The notes beneath the pieces are model-generated. The model did not search any database, was not told where the DNA came from, and was given only the letters and a program-made list of their open reading frames with translations. The position numbers were made by a program, and so were the translations under genes. Below, one piece after another: positions 17,953 through 26,371 of a stretch of 64,000 bases of DNA; positions within the stretch are counted from its first letter, which is position 1; each line of letters opens with the position of its first letter. The stretch is from Thermogemmatispora sp042408735. Its GTDB lineage: Bacteria; Chloroflexota; Ktedonobacteria; Ktedonobacterales; Ktedonobacteraceae. The DNA is taken from positions 1 to 64,000 of the forward strand of contig NZ_JBHOQV010000083.1 of NCBI RefSeq assembly GCF_042408735.1, read 5' to 3'.

Positions 17953-19485
17953 CTAGACGCCGCGCAGCTTAATCACTTCGATAACCGTTCTCAAGATAAT
18001 GAGGATATCCAGTATGTATGATTGATGCTTGATGTAATAAAGATCATACTGCAGCTTTTCTAGCGCTTGCTGGCTTGTAAAGGTATAGTGATATTTGACC
18101 TGAGCCCAGCCGGTCAGGCCCGGTGGAACGCTGAGCCGGCAGCGATAGAAGGGGATTGTTTTTTCCAACAGGGCCACGAACTCCTCTCGCTCGGGGCGAG
18201 GCCCGATCAGGCTCATTTCCCCGCGCAGGATATTGAGGACCTGGGGCAGCTCATCCAGGTGAGTAGCGCGCAGAAAGCGCCCAACGCGCGTGACGCGCAT
18301 ATCGTTGTGGCAGGCCCACTGAGCTTTCCCATCTGCCTCGGCATCGACGCGCATTGAGCGAAACTTGTACATCTTGAATTTACGGCCGTTCTTGCCGAGG
18401 CGCTCCTGGCAGTGGAAGAGCGGACCGGGCGAGTCAAGGCGGATCAACAGTCCCAGTGGAGGAAGCAGCACCAGCAGCACTAAAAGGCCAGCCAGGCCGA
18501 AGACCAGATCGAGCAGCTTGCGCCAGCAGAGGTAGAGGGGAGAGAGGTTCGCGCCTGGCAAGGCGATATACCATTGACCTCCGATCTGCTCTACAGGGAT
18601 CTTGCCGCTCACGTTCTCGTAGACACAAAGAGCTGGCACTAGCGAGATGCCCAGGTGGGTGCCGGTAATGGCTTCCTGGACCAGAGCGGGATTCTCCCGA
18701 TACTCGGTGGCCATAATCAACACGTCGATCGCTTGCTCCTCAATCAGGTGGCGCAGCGTGCTTCGTCCCCCGAGGATCGGCAGGGGCAGAGGCCGCTCGG
18801 CCATTGCCTGAAGATCATCTTCTTCAGCGATATAGCCCAAGATATCGATAGTTGAGCGTCTCGGAGCCACCTGCAACTCTCGGGCTATGGCCTCTCCAAT
18901 AGCGCTGATGCCGACAATGACGGCCTGGCGCCGAAAGGGAGGCGTATGCAGGCATTGGGCTACGGCAAGGCGCCAGGTGGCGATCAGGGGAAGGCTGACG
19001 CCGGTGAAGGAGAGGGTTGTGATCAGCAGGGAATGCAGGGCGCGGCCTTCCAGGGTTGCGCTCAGGGCCAACCAGAGGCTGGCCAGCAGGAGCAGCGTCA
19101 TGATCGCTCGCAGCGGGCTAACCAGGCGACTGGACATTCCATTGAGATCGTAGGCACGGGTCAGGCGAGCGGCAAAGCCCCACAGGAGAGCGGCGCAGCC
19201 GATCCAGGCAAGGTGCATTTCCCAGGGGGCGACAAGACGACTACTGCCGGCTACTGGCTGGTTAGGTACGATCAACAAGGTGAAGGTTACCAGCAACAGC
19301 AGGCTATCGCCGCCGATCAAGATGAGTCGCCAATCGCTGCTGGAGAGACGGCAGCGCACCCTCCGGCTGATCTGTCCTCGCTCGCCATGAGCGATGGCGG
19401 ACAGGCTCAGGGTGGCGCTGCTCGCCCGGTAGTCCCTCCGTGATTCTGCTTCGCTTCCCTGCTGATATTCCTGCTCTTTTAACAT
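17953..19485 (-). CDS. Polyprenyl-phosphate sugar-1-phosphate transferase (WcaJ/WbaP-like, long form)
   Basis: This 510-residue initiating transferase has four N-terminal membrane helices (about 55-185), a CoA-binding-like domain (about 185-300, AVIVGISAIGEAIARELQ and DVLIMATEY), then a fifth hydrophobic segment and the catalytic bacterial sugar transferase domain. The catalytic domain contains KFRSMRVDAEADG, LRATHLDELPQVLNIL, GEMSLIGPRPEREEF and VPPGLTGWAQV. It should transfer hexose-1-phosphate from UDP-sugar to undecaprenyl phosphate, the first membrane step of repeat-unit assembly. The ATG has AAAGGAAG upstream. It is separated from the kinase gene by 266 bases with no gene, where a TTTACA/TACATA pair could be an internal promoter. 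Confidence 0.93.
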   Translation of the reverse strand: MLKEQEYQQGSEAESRRDYRASSATLSLSAIAHGERGQISRRVRCRLSSSDWRLILIGGDSLLLLVTFTLLIVPNQPVAGSSRLVAPWEMHLAWIGCAALLWGFAARLTRAYDLNGMSSRLVSPLRAIMTLLLLASLWLALSATLEGRALHSLLITTLSFTGVSLPLIATWRLAVAQCLHTPPFRRQAVIVGISAIGEAIARELQVAPRRSTIDILGYIAEEDDLQAMAERPLPLPILGGRSTLRHLIEEQAIDVLIMATEYRENPALVQEAITGTHLGISLVPALCVYENVSGKIPVEQIGGQWYIALPGANLSPLYLCWRKLLDLVFGLAGLLVLLVLLPPLGLLIRLDSPGPLFHCQERLGKNGRKFKMYKFRSMRVDAEADGKAQWACHNDMRVTRVGRFLRATHLDELPQVLNILRGEMSLIGPRPEREEFVALLEKTIPFYRCRLSVPPGLTGWAQVKYHYTFTSQQALEKLQYDLYYIKHQSYILDILIILRTVIEVIKLRGV

Positions 19486-19531
19486 AGATTCTTCCTTTCT
19501 CTCCTCTGCCTGCCATCTACTGCTTTTCTGT

Positions 19532-20845
19532 TTATCTATATGATATATATTTTTCTGAATCTATCGTATTATGTTCTTGCTGCTTTGGTTCTGAAGAAAG
19601 GGCTTGTGAGAAGGAGGGACGAGAGAGGAGGGCGGCGATTTGGGCGTCCAGGCGGGCGCTGAGCTGATCGTAGTCAAAACGTGCCTCTGCCAGAGCGCGA
19701 CCACGAGTGCTGAGTGCCTGGGCCAGAGCTGGCTCTTCATAGAGCCGGATGATCGCCTGGGCCAGGGCTGTTGGATTCTCTGGCTCCACAAAAACGGCAG
19801 CCCCGGCCTCCTCGGCTGCCAGGCGGCGGGCCTCGCCATCGACGGCTAGCAGAATCGGGCGTCCGCAGGCCAGAGCCTCGTACATCTTACAGGGGAGGGC
19901 CCCCTCAAAGAGTGGGAGCTTGCGCATCATAATCAAGCAGGCGTCAGCGGCGGCCAGCAGCAGGGGGACCTGTTCGTGGGGGAAGGGGTCCATAAAGATG
20001 ACATTTTCGAGGCCGCGTCGGCGTGCCTCGGCCAGCAGTTCTGGTTTAGCGCCGCCATCGCCGACCAGGCGAATGCGGATCGCCGGATAGGGGCGCAGCT
20101 GCTCGGCGGCCTCCAGGAGGGTTGTCAGGCCGTGAGAAATGCCGAGGGTGCCGGCATAGAGGACAGTAAACGGCTCTTCCCAGCCCAATTGCCGTCGTGC
20201 CTCATCCTGGGGGCGAGGGAAGAACTTCCTGGTATCCACGCCATTCGTTAGAAAGAAAACCTTCTCCGCGGCCAGACCGCGGCGCAGCAACTGGTCGCGG
20301 ATGCCCTCGGTGAGTACCCAGACCAGGCGGGCCCGTTCGTAGGACGACCATTCCAGCCACTCGGCCAGGCGGATCAACAAGCGGTTGCGCAGCACGCCGA
20401 GCTGTACCGCCGACTCGGGCCAGAGATCAGAGACCGTGAAGATATAGGGGCAACCTTTCCAGCGAGCAAGGAGGCGTCCGGCGATAGCGTTGAAGAGCGG
20501 GTGCGACTCAACAATCAGCAGGTCCGGGCGCCCGACGGCGCGTGCCCCCAGGACAGGGGCCAGGCAGCCGAAGGAGAGATGAGCGAGAATACGCCGCAGA
20601 AAACCACGGTTGGGACTTGTGTAACTCCAGATACGCACCACGCGCACGCCGGCACGCAGCTCCTCCTGCAGAAGGTGCCCGCGGTACTCGGGAGGGACCA
20701 CCCCGCTTGGATAGTTCGGCACCGTTGTCAGGACAGTGACCTGGTGGCCTCGCTGCACCAGGTGTTCCGCGTACTGACTGATTCGCGAAGCGGCAGCCCC
20801 CTTCTCTGGGGGATAGTACAGCGTTAGAAAGAGAATATAGGCCAT
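19532..20845 (-). CDS. GT4 glycosyltransferase, WbuB-like
   Basis: This is a 437-residue GT-B enzyme. The N-terminal region FLTLYYPPEKGAAASRIS and VTVLTTVPNYPSG is typical of the WbuB-like subgroup that transfers N-acetyl-amino sugars, though that specificity is only suggested. The donor domain has FTVLYAGTLGISHGLTTLLEA, RLVGDGGAKPEL and PCKMYEALACGRPILLAVDGE. It starts at the ATG at 20845, 80 bases after the dehydrogenase stop, and ends 46 bases before the sugar-transferase gene. Its place next to the initiating transferase suggests it adds the second sugar of the repeat unit. Confidence 0.92.
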   Translation of the reverse strand: MAYILFLTLYYPPEKGAAASRISQYAEHLVQRGHQVTVLTTVPNYPSGVVPPEYRGHLLQEELRAGVRVVRIWSYTSPNRGFLRRILAHLSFGCLAPVLGARAVGRPDLLIVESHPLFNAIAGRLLARWKGCPYIFTVSDLWPESAVQLGVLRNRLLIRLAEWLEWSSYERARLVWVLTEGIRDQLLRRGLAAEKVFFLTNGVDTRKFFPRPQDEARRQLGWEEPFTVLYAGTLGISHGLTTLLEAAEQLRPYPAIRIRLVGDGGAKPELLAEARRRGLENVIFMDPFPHEQVPLLLAAADACLIMMRKLPLFEGALPCKMYEALACGRPILLAVDGEARRLAAEEAGAAVFVEPENPTALAQAIIRLYEEPALAQALSTRGRALAEARFDYDQLSARLDAQIAALLSRPSFSQALSSEPKQQEHNTIDSEKYISYR

Positions 20846-20925
20846 AAATTCTTCTATTCCTTAATCTTCTGCAATGCGCACATGAGAGCTATACGGGCGG
20901 ACGAAGCGACGTCGCCAGCCTCCAG

Positions 20926-22371
20926 CTACAGGGTGCTCTCGGGCTGATGGCTGGCAGTGGCTGCAGAGCGCTGGCCAGAAGGAGCCAACGGCTGCTGCCT
21001 CATCTTGCCCGGACTACCGTCCCCAATCGCGATATAGCGCATTCCGAGCGCCTCAATCTCCGAGCGTTGCAAGGCCAGGCGGCCATCGAGCACCACCCGA
21101 CAGCGAGTAAAGAGGCCGAAATCGAACGAGCGATAAGCTGTATGAGCCGCCTGAAGAATAATAGCGTTAACCTCGGCGGCTGCCGACGGAGAGAAGGGTG
21201 TATAGCCAGCGGCGCGAATTTCCGCGGGACTAAAGAGCGGGTCATCGGCGAGAACGCGCGCCCCCCGCTCCTGCAAGGCTGTTCGTAGCAGGGCAGCGCT
21301 ACTGAAGGCCAGCTCTCGCACATCGCCGCGGTAAGCGATGCCCATAATCAGGACGGTCTGTCCGCGTAAGGAGCCGAGGGCCATTTCAAGGCGCTGGACC
21401 GCGTAGGCGGCCATGCTATCGTTGATGGCGCGGGCCTGGCGGGGGAGCTGGAGCAGGGGAGTCGTACCTGCGGCTTGCTCACTAGCTTCTGCCGCACCCG
21501 CAGCGGCCAGCAAGAAGTAAGGGTAGACAGGAATACAGTGGCCACCGACGCCAACGCTGGGACTATGGATATGGGAATAGGGCTGGCTATTGGCGGCAGC
21601 GATCGCCGCCTGAACATCCAGGCCGTGAGCATCGGCAAAGCGCGCGAACTCATTGGCCAAAGCGATATTCACATCTCGATAGGTGGTCTCGATCAGTTTC
21701 ACAAACTCGGCGTCGTCGGTCGAGGGCATCGTGATAATCTCCGAAGTATCGAGCACCGAGCGGTAGAAAGCCACAGCCATCTCAGTACTGAGGGGATTGA
21801 TTCCCCCCACGACCTTGGGATAAAGGCGCAGATCGCGGAAGATCGTGCCTGAAGAGACCCGCTCGGGACTATAGGCCAGCCAGAAATCGGCGCCGGCCTG
21901 CAGGCCAGACTCGCCCTCCAGGAGGGGAGCCAGGCGGCGGGCAGTTGTTCCCACAGGCAAGGTCGTTTCATAGAGTACCAGCGTCTCGGGCTGCAGTCCC
22001 CTGCCAATGGCGCGGGTAGCGGCATCCAGAGCGGCGAAATTAGCGCGATGGGCCTCATCGATAAGGACTGGAACGATCACGACGACGGCCCGTGCCTGAC
22101 GTACGGCCGCCGCCGTATCGCCCGTTGCGCGCAATTGCCCTTCGCGGACCAGCCGGGCCACGGCCTCCTCCAGACCAGACTCCTCATGGACATGGGAGCG
22201 ACCGGCATTGATCTGCTCGACGACGTCAGGGTTGACATCGCAGCCGATCACCTGCCATCCGTGACGGGCATACTGTACGGCCAGCGGCAACCCGATCTTT
22301 CCCAGTCCAACAACGGCTACCGTTGCTGGTGGCAGGGCGGTGATTGGCGGCTTCAGAAAGTTCTCCTCCAT
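20926..22371 (-). CDS. UDP-N-acetyl-hexosamine 6-dehydrogenase family (WbpA/WecC-like)
   Basis: The protein is 481 residues from the ATG at 22369-22371. An upstream TTG at 22419 is less likely. The Rossmann NAD site is VAVVGLGKIGLPLAVQYA near residue 20. The central domain has YSPERVSSG and STDDAEFVKLIETTYRDVNIA, and the catalytic Cys lies in GVGGHCIPVYPYF. The C-terminal UDP-binding domain has IMGIAYRGDVRE. The enzyme oxidises C6 of a UDP-sugar twice to a uronic acid. GlcNAc or ManNAc is likely rather than glucose, judging from the downstream partners. With the Gfo/Idh dehydrogenase and DegT aminotransferase encoded just upstream it reproduces the WbpA-WbpB-WbpE set that makes a 3-amino-3-deoxy-GlcNAc-uronic acid donor. 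The last 25 residues are an extra Ser/Gln-rich tail. Confidence 0.9.
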   Translation of the reverse strand: MEENFLKPPITALPPATVAVVGLGKIGLPLAVQYARHGWQVIGCDVNPDVVEQINAGRSHVHEESGLEEAVARLVREGQLRATGDTAAAVRQARAVVVIVPVLIDEAHRANFAALDAATRAIGRGLQPETLVLYETTLPVGTTARRLAPLLEGESGLQAGADFWLAYSPERVSSGTIFRDLRLYPKVVGGINPLSTEMAVAFYRSVLDTSEIITMPSTDDAEFVKLIETTYRDVNIALANEFARFADAHGLDVQAAIAAANSQPYSHIHSPSVGVGGHCIPVYPYFLLAAAGAAEASEQAAGTTPLLQLPRQARAINDSMAAYAVQRLEMALGSLRGQTVLIMGIAYRGDVRELAFSSAALLRTALQERGARVLADDPLFSPAEIRAAGYTPFSPSAAAEVNAIILQAAHTAYRSFDFGLFTRCRVVLDGRLALQRSEIEALGMRYIAIGDGSPGKMRQQPLAPSGQRSAATASHQPESTL

Positions 22372-22506
22372 GCTCTTCTCTGCGCTGCAGTCTCGTATTC
22401 CCGTCCTTCTTCCGCTCAAGACCCTAGAAGAAGTGCTGATCTCTTGGACCCTGGGGCTGAGGCCAGGACTGAAGAGGAAGAGGGTCGGGAAGGCGACGAG
22501 AGGGGC

Positions 22507-23598
22507 CTACCCATGCGGCTCTCTCTCGTGGAAAAGGCTCAGGGCTGTCCTGGCAGCTTTGCCTGGGCCGCTGTAGTCAGCCGAGGAGGCATCTGGTCCC
22601 TGTGTGGGCAGGCCGCTATTGGCCAAAGCGGAGGCCAGGAGCTGCTGAACCACCTTCAGAACGGCCAGGCCATCCTCTCCCGAAACGGAGGGGCTGCTAT
22701 CGTTCACAATGGCGCGAATCACATCCTCATACTCGCGACGCAGGGGTTCCGCCTTCTGGATCTTCAAGCGGGTCATCGTCCCCTCACTCACGCCTGTCAG
22801 GGAACGCAGCGCATCCCAGGAAGTAGGAGTATAGTCGTTTTCATAGAAAAAGACATCCTGAGTCAAATAATTCAACAGGAACATGCCCTTCTCGCCGGTA
22901 ATCGTCAGCTCACGCACCTTGGTCGGCGTCAACCAATTGACATCCAGCACCCCGAGAGCGCCGTTACTGAAGCGCAGCAGGCCCAGCAGCAGGTCCTCGC
23001 AAGTGCGATGGATATGCTGTTGCACCTGAGCCGAGACCTGTCTGATCTCGGCGTCCAGCAGGTAGCGCATCGTATCGATCTCGTGTGAGGCCAGGTCGAG
23101 GGTAACACCGACGTCGCGGATCCGAGGCGGGAAAGGCCCGATGCGGCGTGCATGCAGGTGGAAGATGCGTCCGAGAGCGCCTGCGCTCAGGAGGCGCTTG
23201 ACTTCCGTTACCGCCGGATTGAAGCGCTCGATATGGCCCACAGCCAGGTGCACATTGCGCTGGCGGGCCAACTCGATCAGGGCCTCCGCCTCTTCGGGCG
23301 TGCTGGTCAAGGGCTTTTCGACCAGGACATTGAGGCCGAGGTCCAGGGCAAAGGCGGCCACCTCGCAGTGGAGGTGGGTTGGGACGACCACCGCGACCAG
23401 CTCGGGGCGCTGCTCTTCCAGCATCTGGCGATAGTCGCAGTAGCCAGCGATATGGAAGCGCTGCGCGGCGCGCTGCAAAGCGCTGGTGTTGGTCTCGGCG
23501 ACCGCCACGAGCTGAACAGAGTCCTCCAGTTCCTTCAGGACGCGCAGATGGTTCCAGCCCATCGAACCGGCTCCCACCACGGCAGCCTTCAGGCGCAT
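22507..23598 (-). CDS. Gfo/Idh/MocA-family NAD-dependent sugar dehydrogenase (WbpB-like)
   Basis: The protein has 363 residues. The N-terminal Rossmann fold is AVVGAGSMGWNHLRVL (about 6-21), then VPTHLHCEVAAFALD and LVEKPLTSTPEEAEAL with the conserved EKP lysine. The C-terminal domain has HIERFNPAV and DLASHEIDTMRYLL, including the catalytic His of the family. In the WbpA-B-E route it oxidises C3 of the UDP-GlcNAc-uronic acid so that an aminotransferase can act there. The start is set by GGAGGTGATC, a near-perfect full-length match to the 16S tail, 4-5 bases before the ATG. It overlaps the end of the aminotransferase gene by 10 bases, so the two are coupled. Confidence 0.9.
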   Translation of the reverse strand: MRLKAAVVGAGSMGWNHLRVLKELEDSVQLVAVAETNTSALQRAAQRFHIAGYCDYRQMLEEQRPELVAVVVPTHLHCEVAAFALDLGLNVLVEKPLTSTPEEAEALIELARQRNVHLAVGHIERFNPAVTEVKRLLSAGALGRIFHLHARRIGPFPPRIRDVGVTLDLASHEIDTMRYLLDAEIRQVSAQVQQHIHRTCEDLLLGLLRFSNGALGVLDVNWLTPTKVRELTITGEKGMFLLNYLTQDVFFYENDYTPTSWDALRSLTGVSEGTMTRLKIQKAEPLRREYEDVIRAIVNDSSPSVSGEDGLAVLKVVQQLLASALANSGLPTQGPDASSADYSGPGKAARTALSLFHEREPHG

Positions 23599-24716
23599 AG
23601 GGCGATCACCTCCCGGGCGATGGTCTCCAGATCGGCCTCGCTCAGTGCCGGGTGGACGGGTAGCGAGAGCACCTCGCGCGCCGCTCGCTCGGTCTCTGGT
23701 AACTGAGCCAGCGGGCTATCGCCGCGCACGCGCATCTGTCGTTCAGGGTTCACCACATAGAAGCGGCTGGCCTGGCTGCGATAGAACGGTTGCTGATGGA
23801 TGGGAACCGGGTAGTGAATGGCGGTGGCGACGCCGCGCCGCTGCAGCTCTGTGGCAACCTCATCGCGCCGCGCCGGAACGCGGATAGTGTACTGATGGTA
23901 GGTATGGCGGCAGCCGGGGCGTGTCACCGGTGTCTGCACGACGCCCGCCAGACGCTGGTTCAAATAGGTGGCGTTGGCGATCCGTCGGCGAGTAAACTCC
24001 TCCAGCTTGGCCAGTTGAACCAGGCCGAGAGCGCCCTGCAGGTCGGTCATGCGCAAATTGTAGCCTAAGCCAATGTGGTGATAGCGGCTGGCCTGTCCAT
24101 GATTGCGAAGCAGGCGCAGCCGTGCGGCGACGTCGAGATCGTCGCTGGTGATCATGCCCCCCTCGCCGGTGGTCATGTTCTTGGTGGCGTAGAAAGAGAA
24201 GCAGCCGGTGCCGAAGCTGCCCACCGGCTTACCGGCGAAGCTGCTGGCATGGGCCTGACAGGCGTCCTCGATCAAAATCAAGTGATGGGCCTCGACCAGC
24301 GGTAGCAGACGGCCAAGGTCGCAGGGATGGCCGTAGAGATGTACGGGGAGAACGGCGCGGGTGCGCTCGCTGAGGGCCAGGGCCACCTGCGCCGGGTCGA
24401 GGGTATAAGTTTCCGGCTCGATATCGACAAAAACCGGGGTGGCGCCCGCCAGCAAGATCGCGTTCGCCGTTGCAGCAAAGCTGAAGGCGGTGGTGATCAC
24501 TTCGTCTCCCGGGCCAATGTCGTGGGCCAGAAGGGCGAGGTGAAGGGCCGCCGTGCCCGAGGAGACAGCAATCGCGGCGCCAACCTGGCAGAGTTCTGCA
24601 AAACGCTGCTCGAAAGCAGCAACGTACTTGCCCTGAGCAAGCAGACCAGAGGCCAGGACCTCGTGGATGGCAGCCTCCTCCTCAGCTCCTAACAGGGGGC
24701 GAGCAATCGGAATCAT
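23589..24716 (-). CDS. DegT/DnrJ/EryC1 PLP-dependent sugar aminotransferase (WbpE-like)
   Basis: The protein is 375 residues from the ATG at 24714-24716 (MIPIARPLLG, the usual family start). The frame continues upstream to 24773 without a ribosome site. Conserved features are AVSSGTAALHLAL, GPGDEVITTAFSFAATANAIL, VDIEPETYTLDP, EDACQAHASSF and the PLP lysine in FSFYATKNMTTGEGG, followed by NLRMTDLQGALGLVQL. It should transaminate the 3-keto uronic acid made by the neighbouring Gfo/Idh enzyme, using glutamate. This is the first gene of the 19-kb polysaccharide operon. Confidence 0.92.
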   Translation of the reverse strand: MIPIARPLLGAEEEAAIHEVLASGLLAQGKYVAAFEQRFAELCQVGAAIAVSSGTAALHLALLAHDIGPGDEVITTAFSFAATANAILLAGATPVFVDIEPETYTLDPAQVALALSERTRAVLPVHLYGHPCDLGRLLPLVEAHHLILIEDACQAHASSFAGKPVGSFGTGCFSFYATKNMTTGEGGMITSDDLDVAARLRLLRNHGQASRYHHIGLGYNLRMTDLQGALGLVQLAKLEEFTRRRIANATYLNQRLAGVVQTPVTRPGCRHTYHQYTIRVPARRDEVATELQRRGVATAIHYPVPIHQQPFYRSQASRFYVVNPERQMRVRGDSPLAQLPETERAAREVLSLPVHPALSEADLETIAREVIALCA

Positions 24717-25569
24717 GGCTTTCTCACTTCTCACTGCGCCATCGATCGGCTTTGGGCTGATCGGACTCTCCATAACCGGGCGGAGCAGTGCCGGAGCCGT
24801 GGGTCACTCACTGGTCAGCGGCAAGATGCGGGAGGCGGCCTCTATCGGTTCGACGGTTGAAGAGCTTCTCAAAGCCTGCATGCTGGCCAGATGATGGTTT
24901 TTAGACATAAGCCAGGGAATGTGGTTCCCAACGCTCCTGCGCCACTCTGCAACGCTCTTTCGTTCTTTAGAGACATCGTCAGCAAAGCATGGGTGAAAGT
25001 AGTCCCTGCCACCGCCTCCAGCAAGTGCTCTTTTGACGCACTGTCAGACTGTCGAAGACCAGTATAGCTGACCTGCTGGCAATTGTCGTCCCATTGGTGG
25101 CTATTTTTCCAGGAACTGATAACCGTTTTTCTCGGCAACATTGACCGCTGCTGGCGGTTAACAATTACACACCGCTCGGCGGTGGCTGGCGAGAGCCAGG
25201 AAAGCTTCAATAGGCTTCCCTGGCCGATGAAACCGTCCACTCATCCGTAGGACCGCCCCGGCAATTCTGGCTACTCGCCTATGGCTCATCGGCTCCCTGT
25301 GCTATATATCCTGCGAGGGCATCGATTGGAAGCTGTCGATTCATGGTTGCTCTTCCAATCGCGGCTGGCCTCCAGTGCCGGGCCTCGCTCAGTGGGGGTG
25401 GCGGCGTGGTCGTTGAAATGGGGCGCGCCTCCAGGCTGGTTGATCACGGCTCGGTGCTGCGGGGGCTTGGCTGGACAGGGAAGGAGAAAGTTGCTGCTTC
25501 ACAGTGCTGGTCAGTTCCTTTAGAGCGTGACCTGTATTGTATCGTTGCTTTTGCATAAAGGAAAATGCT
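24717..25569. other. Divergent intergenic region upstream of the first polysaccharide operon
   Basis: About 850 bases lie between the leftward polysaccharide operon and the rightward regulator gene. No protein-like frame is supported. A TATACT hexamer on the minus strand near 25067-25072 could be a -10 element, but I find no matching -35. An ACCGC-TGCTG-GCGGT hairpin lies near 25147-25161. The long leader of the polysaccharide operon makes this a place to look for regulatory RNA, but no known riboswitch core was recognised. Confidence 0.45.
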
Positions 25570-26058
25570 ATGTCAGAGCAGACATTGACTCATTTTAGAA
25601 AACGTCGAAAAGGGGCGGAGACGCGCATTCTCCACTTTGCTTTTCAGGACCTCTTGCCTCCTGGGCAGACCCTGGCCTTGAGCCTGGGTACGCGGACGCT
25701 CTCTTTGCTTTGTGATGGGAAAATGGTGCTTGATCAGCAGTTTAGCATCAATGAGCTGCGTGTCCTTGAACCTATTTTACAGGCTTTCCCCCATTATTGT
25801 CCCTACGAGGTTTTGCTTGCCAGCTTGTTGTCAGCGCCGGTGACTCCCAACGCCATCGCTCGTTGCCGTCAGCGTCTACTCGAAGCTCAGGGTAGCCAGC
25901 GCTGGCAGCAGGAGCTGCGCCCAATCCGCCGCGCGCTCTCCTCGGTGCGCAGTAAGCTGCATCGCTTTGGTTTGGAGATCTCCAATGTGCGCGAGCGTGG
26001 GTGCAGTCTGACCTGTCTGACCTATCCTGGCGGAATTGCCCGTCGCGAGGTGGTTTGA
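25570..26058 (+). CDS. Solitary winged-helix (OmpR/PhoB-type) DNA-binding protein
   Basis: This is a 162-residue protein starting at the ATG at 25570, with AAGGA upstream. Residues about 68-158 follow the OmpR-type winged-helix plan: a helix INELRVLEPILQ, a second helix with YEVLLASLL, recognition-helix region RRALSSVRSKLHRFGLEI, and the wing hairpin SNVRERGCSLTCLT, which parallels the usual L..VRG.GY.L ending. There is no receiver or membrane domain. The N-terminal 60 residues (LGTRTLSLLCDGKMV) form a short beta-rich segment. It is transcribed away from the polysaccharide operon and could regulate it, but that rests only on position. Confidence 0.7.
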   Translation: MSEQTLTHFRKRRKGAETRILHFAFQDLLPPGQTLALSLGTRTLSLLCDGKMVLDQQFSINELRVLEPILQAFPHYCPYEVLLASLLSAPVTPNAIARCRQRLLEAQGSQRWQQELRPIRRALSSVRSKLHRFGLEISNVRERGCSLTCLTYPGGIARREVV

Positions 26059-26371
26059 GCTGACAGCGGGCAGGCAGCCCCTATGCCGGTGACTCTCCCT
26101 GGCCAGGCGACTGCCTCGAAACCTCGGGCCTGGGCCGGGGAAGAGAAGTGATCATCTGGAAGAGGGTGAGCAGGCGAGACAGGAGAGGGACAGGGAGCGC
26201 GAGGCTGTCTCTCTGCTCTTCTGAATCGCTCTCGTTTCGCTTGCTCGCCGCCCCATCTGGCCGCGGATCGACAACTCCAACAAGGAGAAATTCTTCCCTC
26301 TCGCCTGGCCTTCTGGCTGACTGACTGGCTGGCTGGTTGGCCGCTTTGGGGGGAGCGCGCCCGACGGTCTC
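26059..26371. other. Convergent intergenic region with short CTGACTGACTGGCTGG repeats
   Basis: About 310 bases lie between two convergent genes. The stretch 26318-26345 is built of short GGCTGACTGACTGGCTGG-type near-repeats. No gene or clear terminator is seen. Confidence 0.4.

Noticed and set aside
24869..25240. A 123-codon minus-strand frame in the gap upstream of the DegT gene
   Set aside because: The composition is unlike the real genes here, and no domain or ribosome site is visible.
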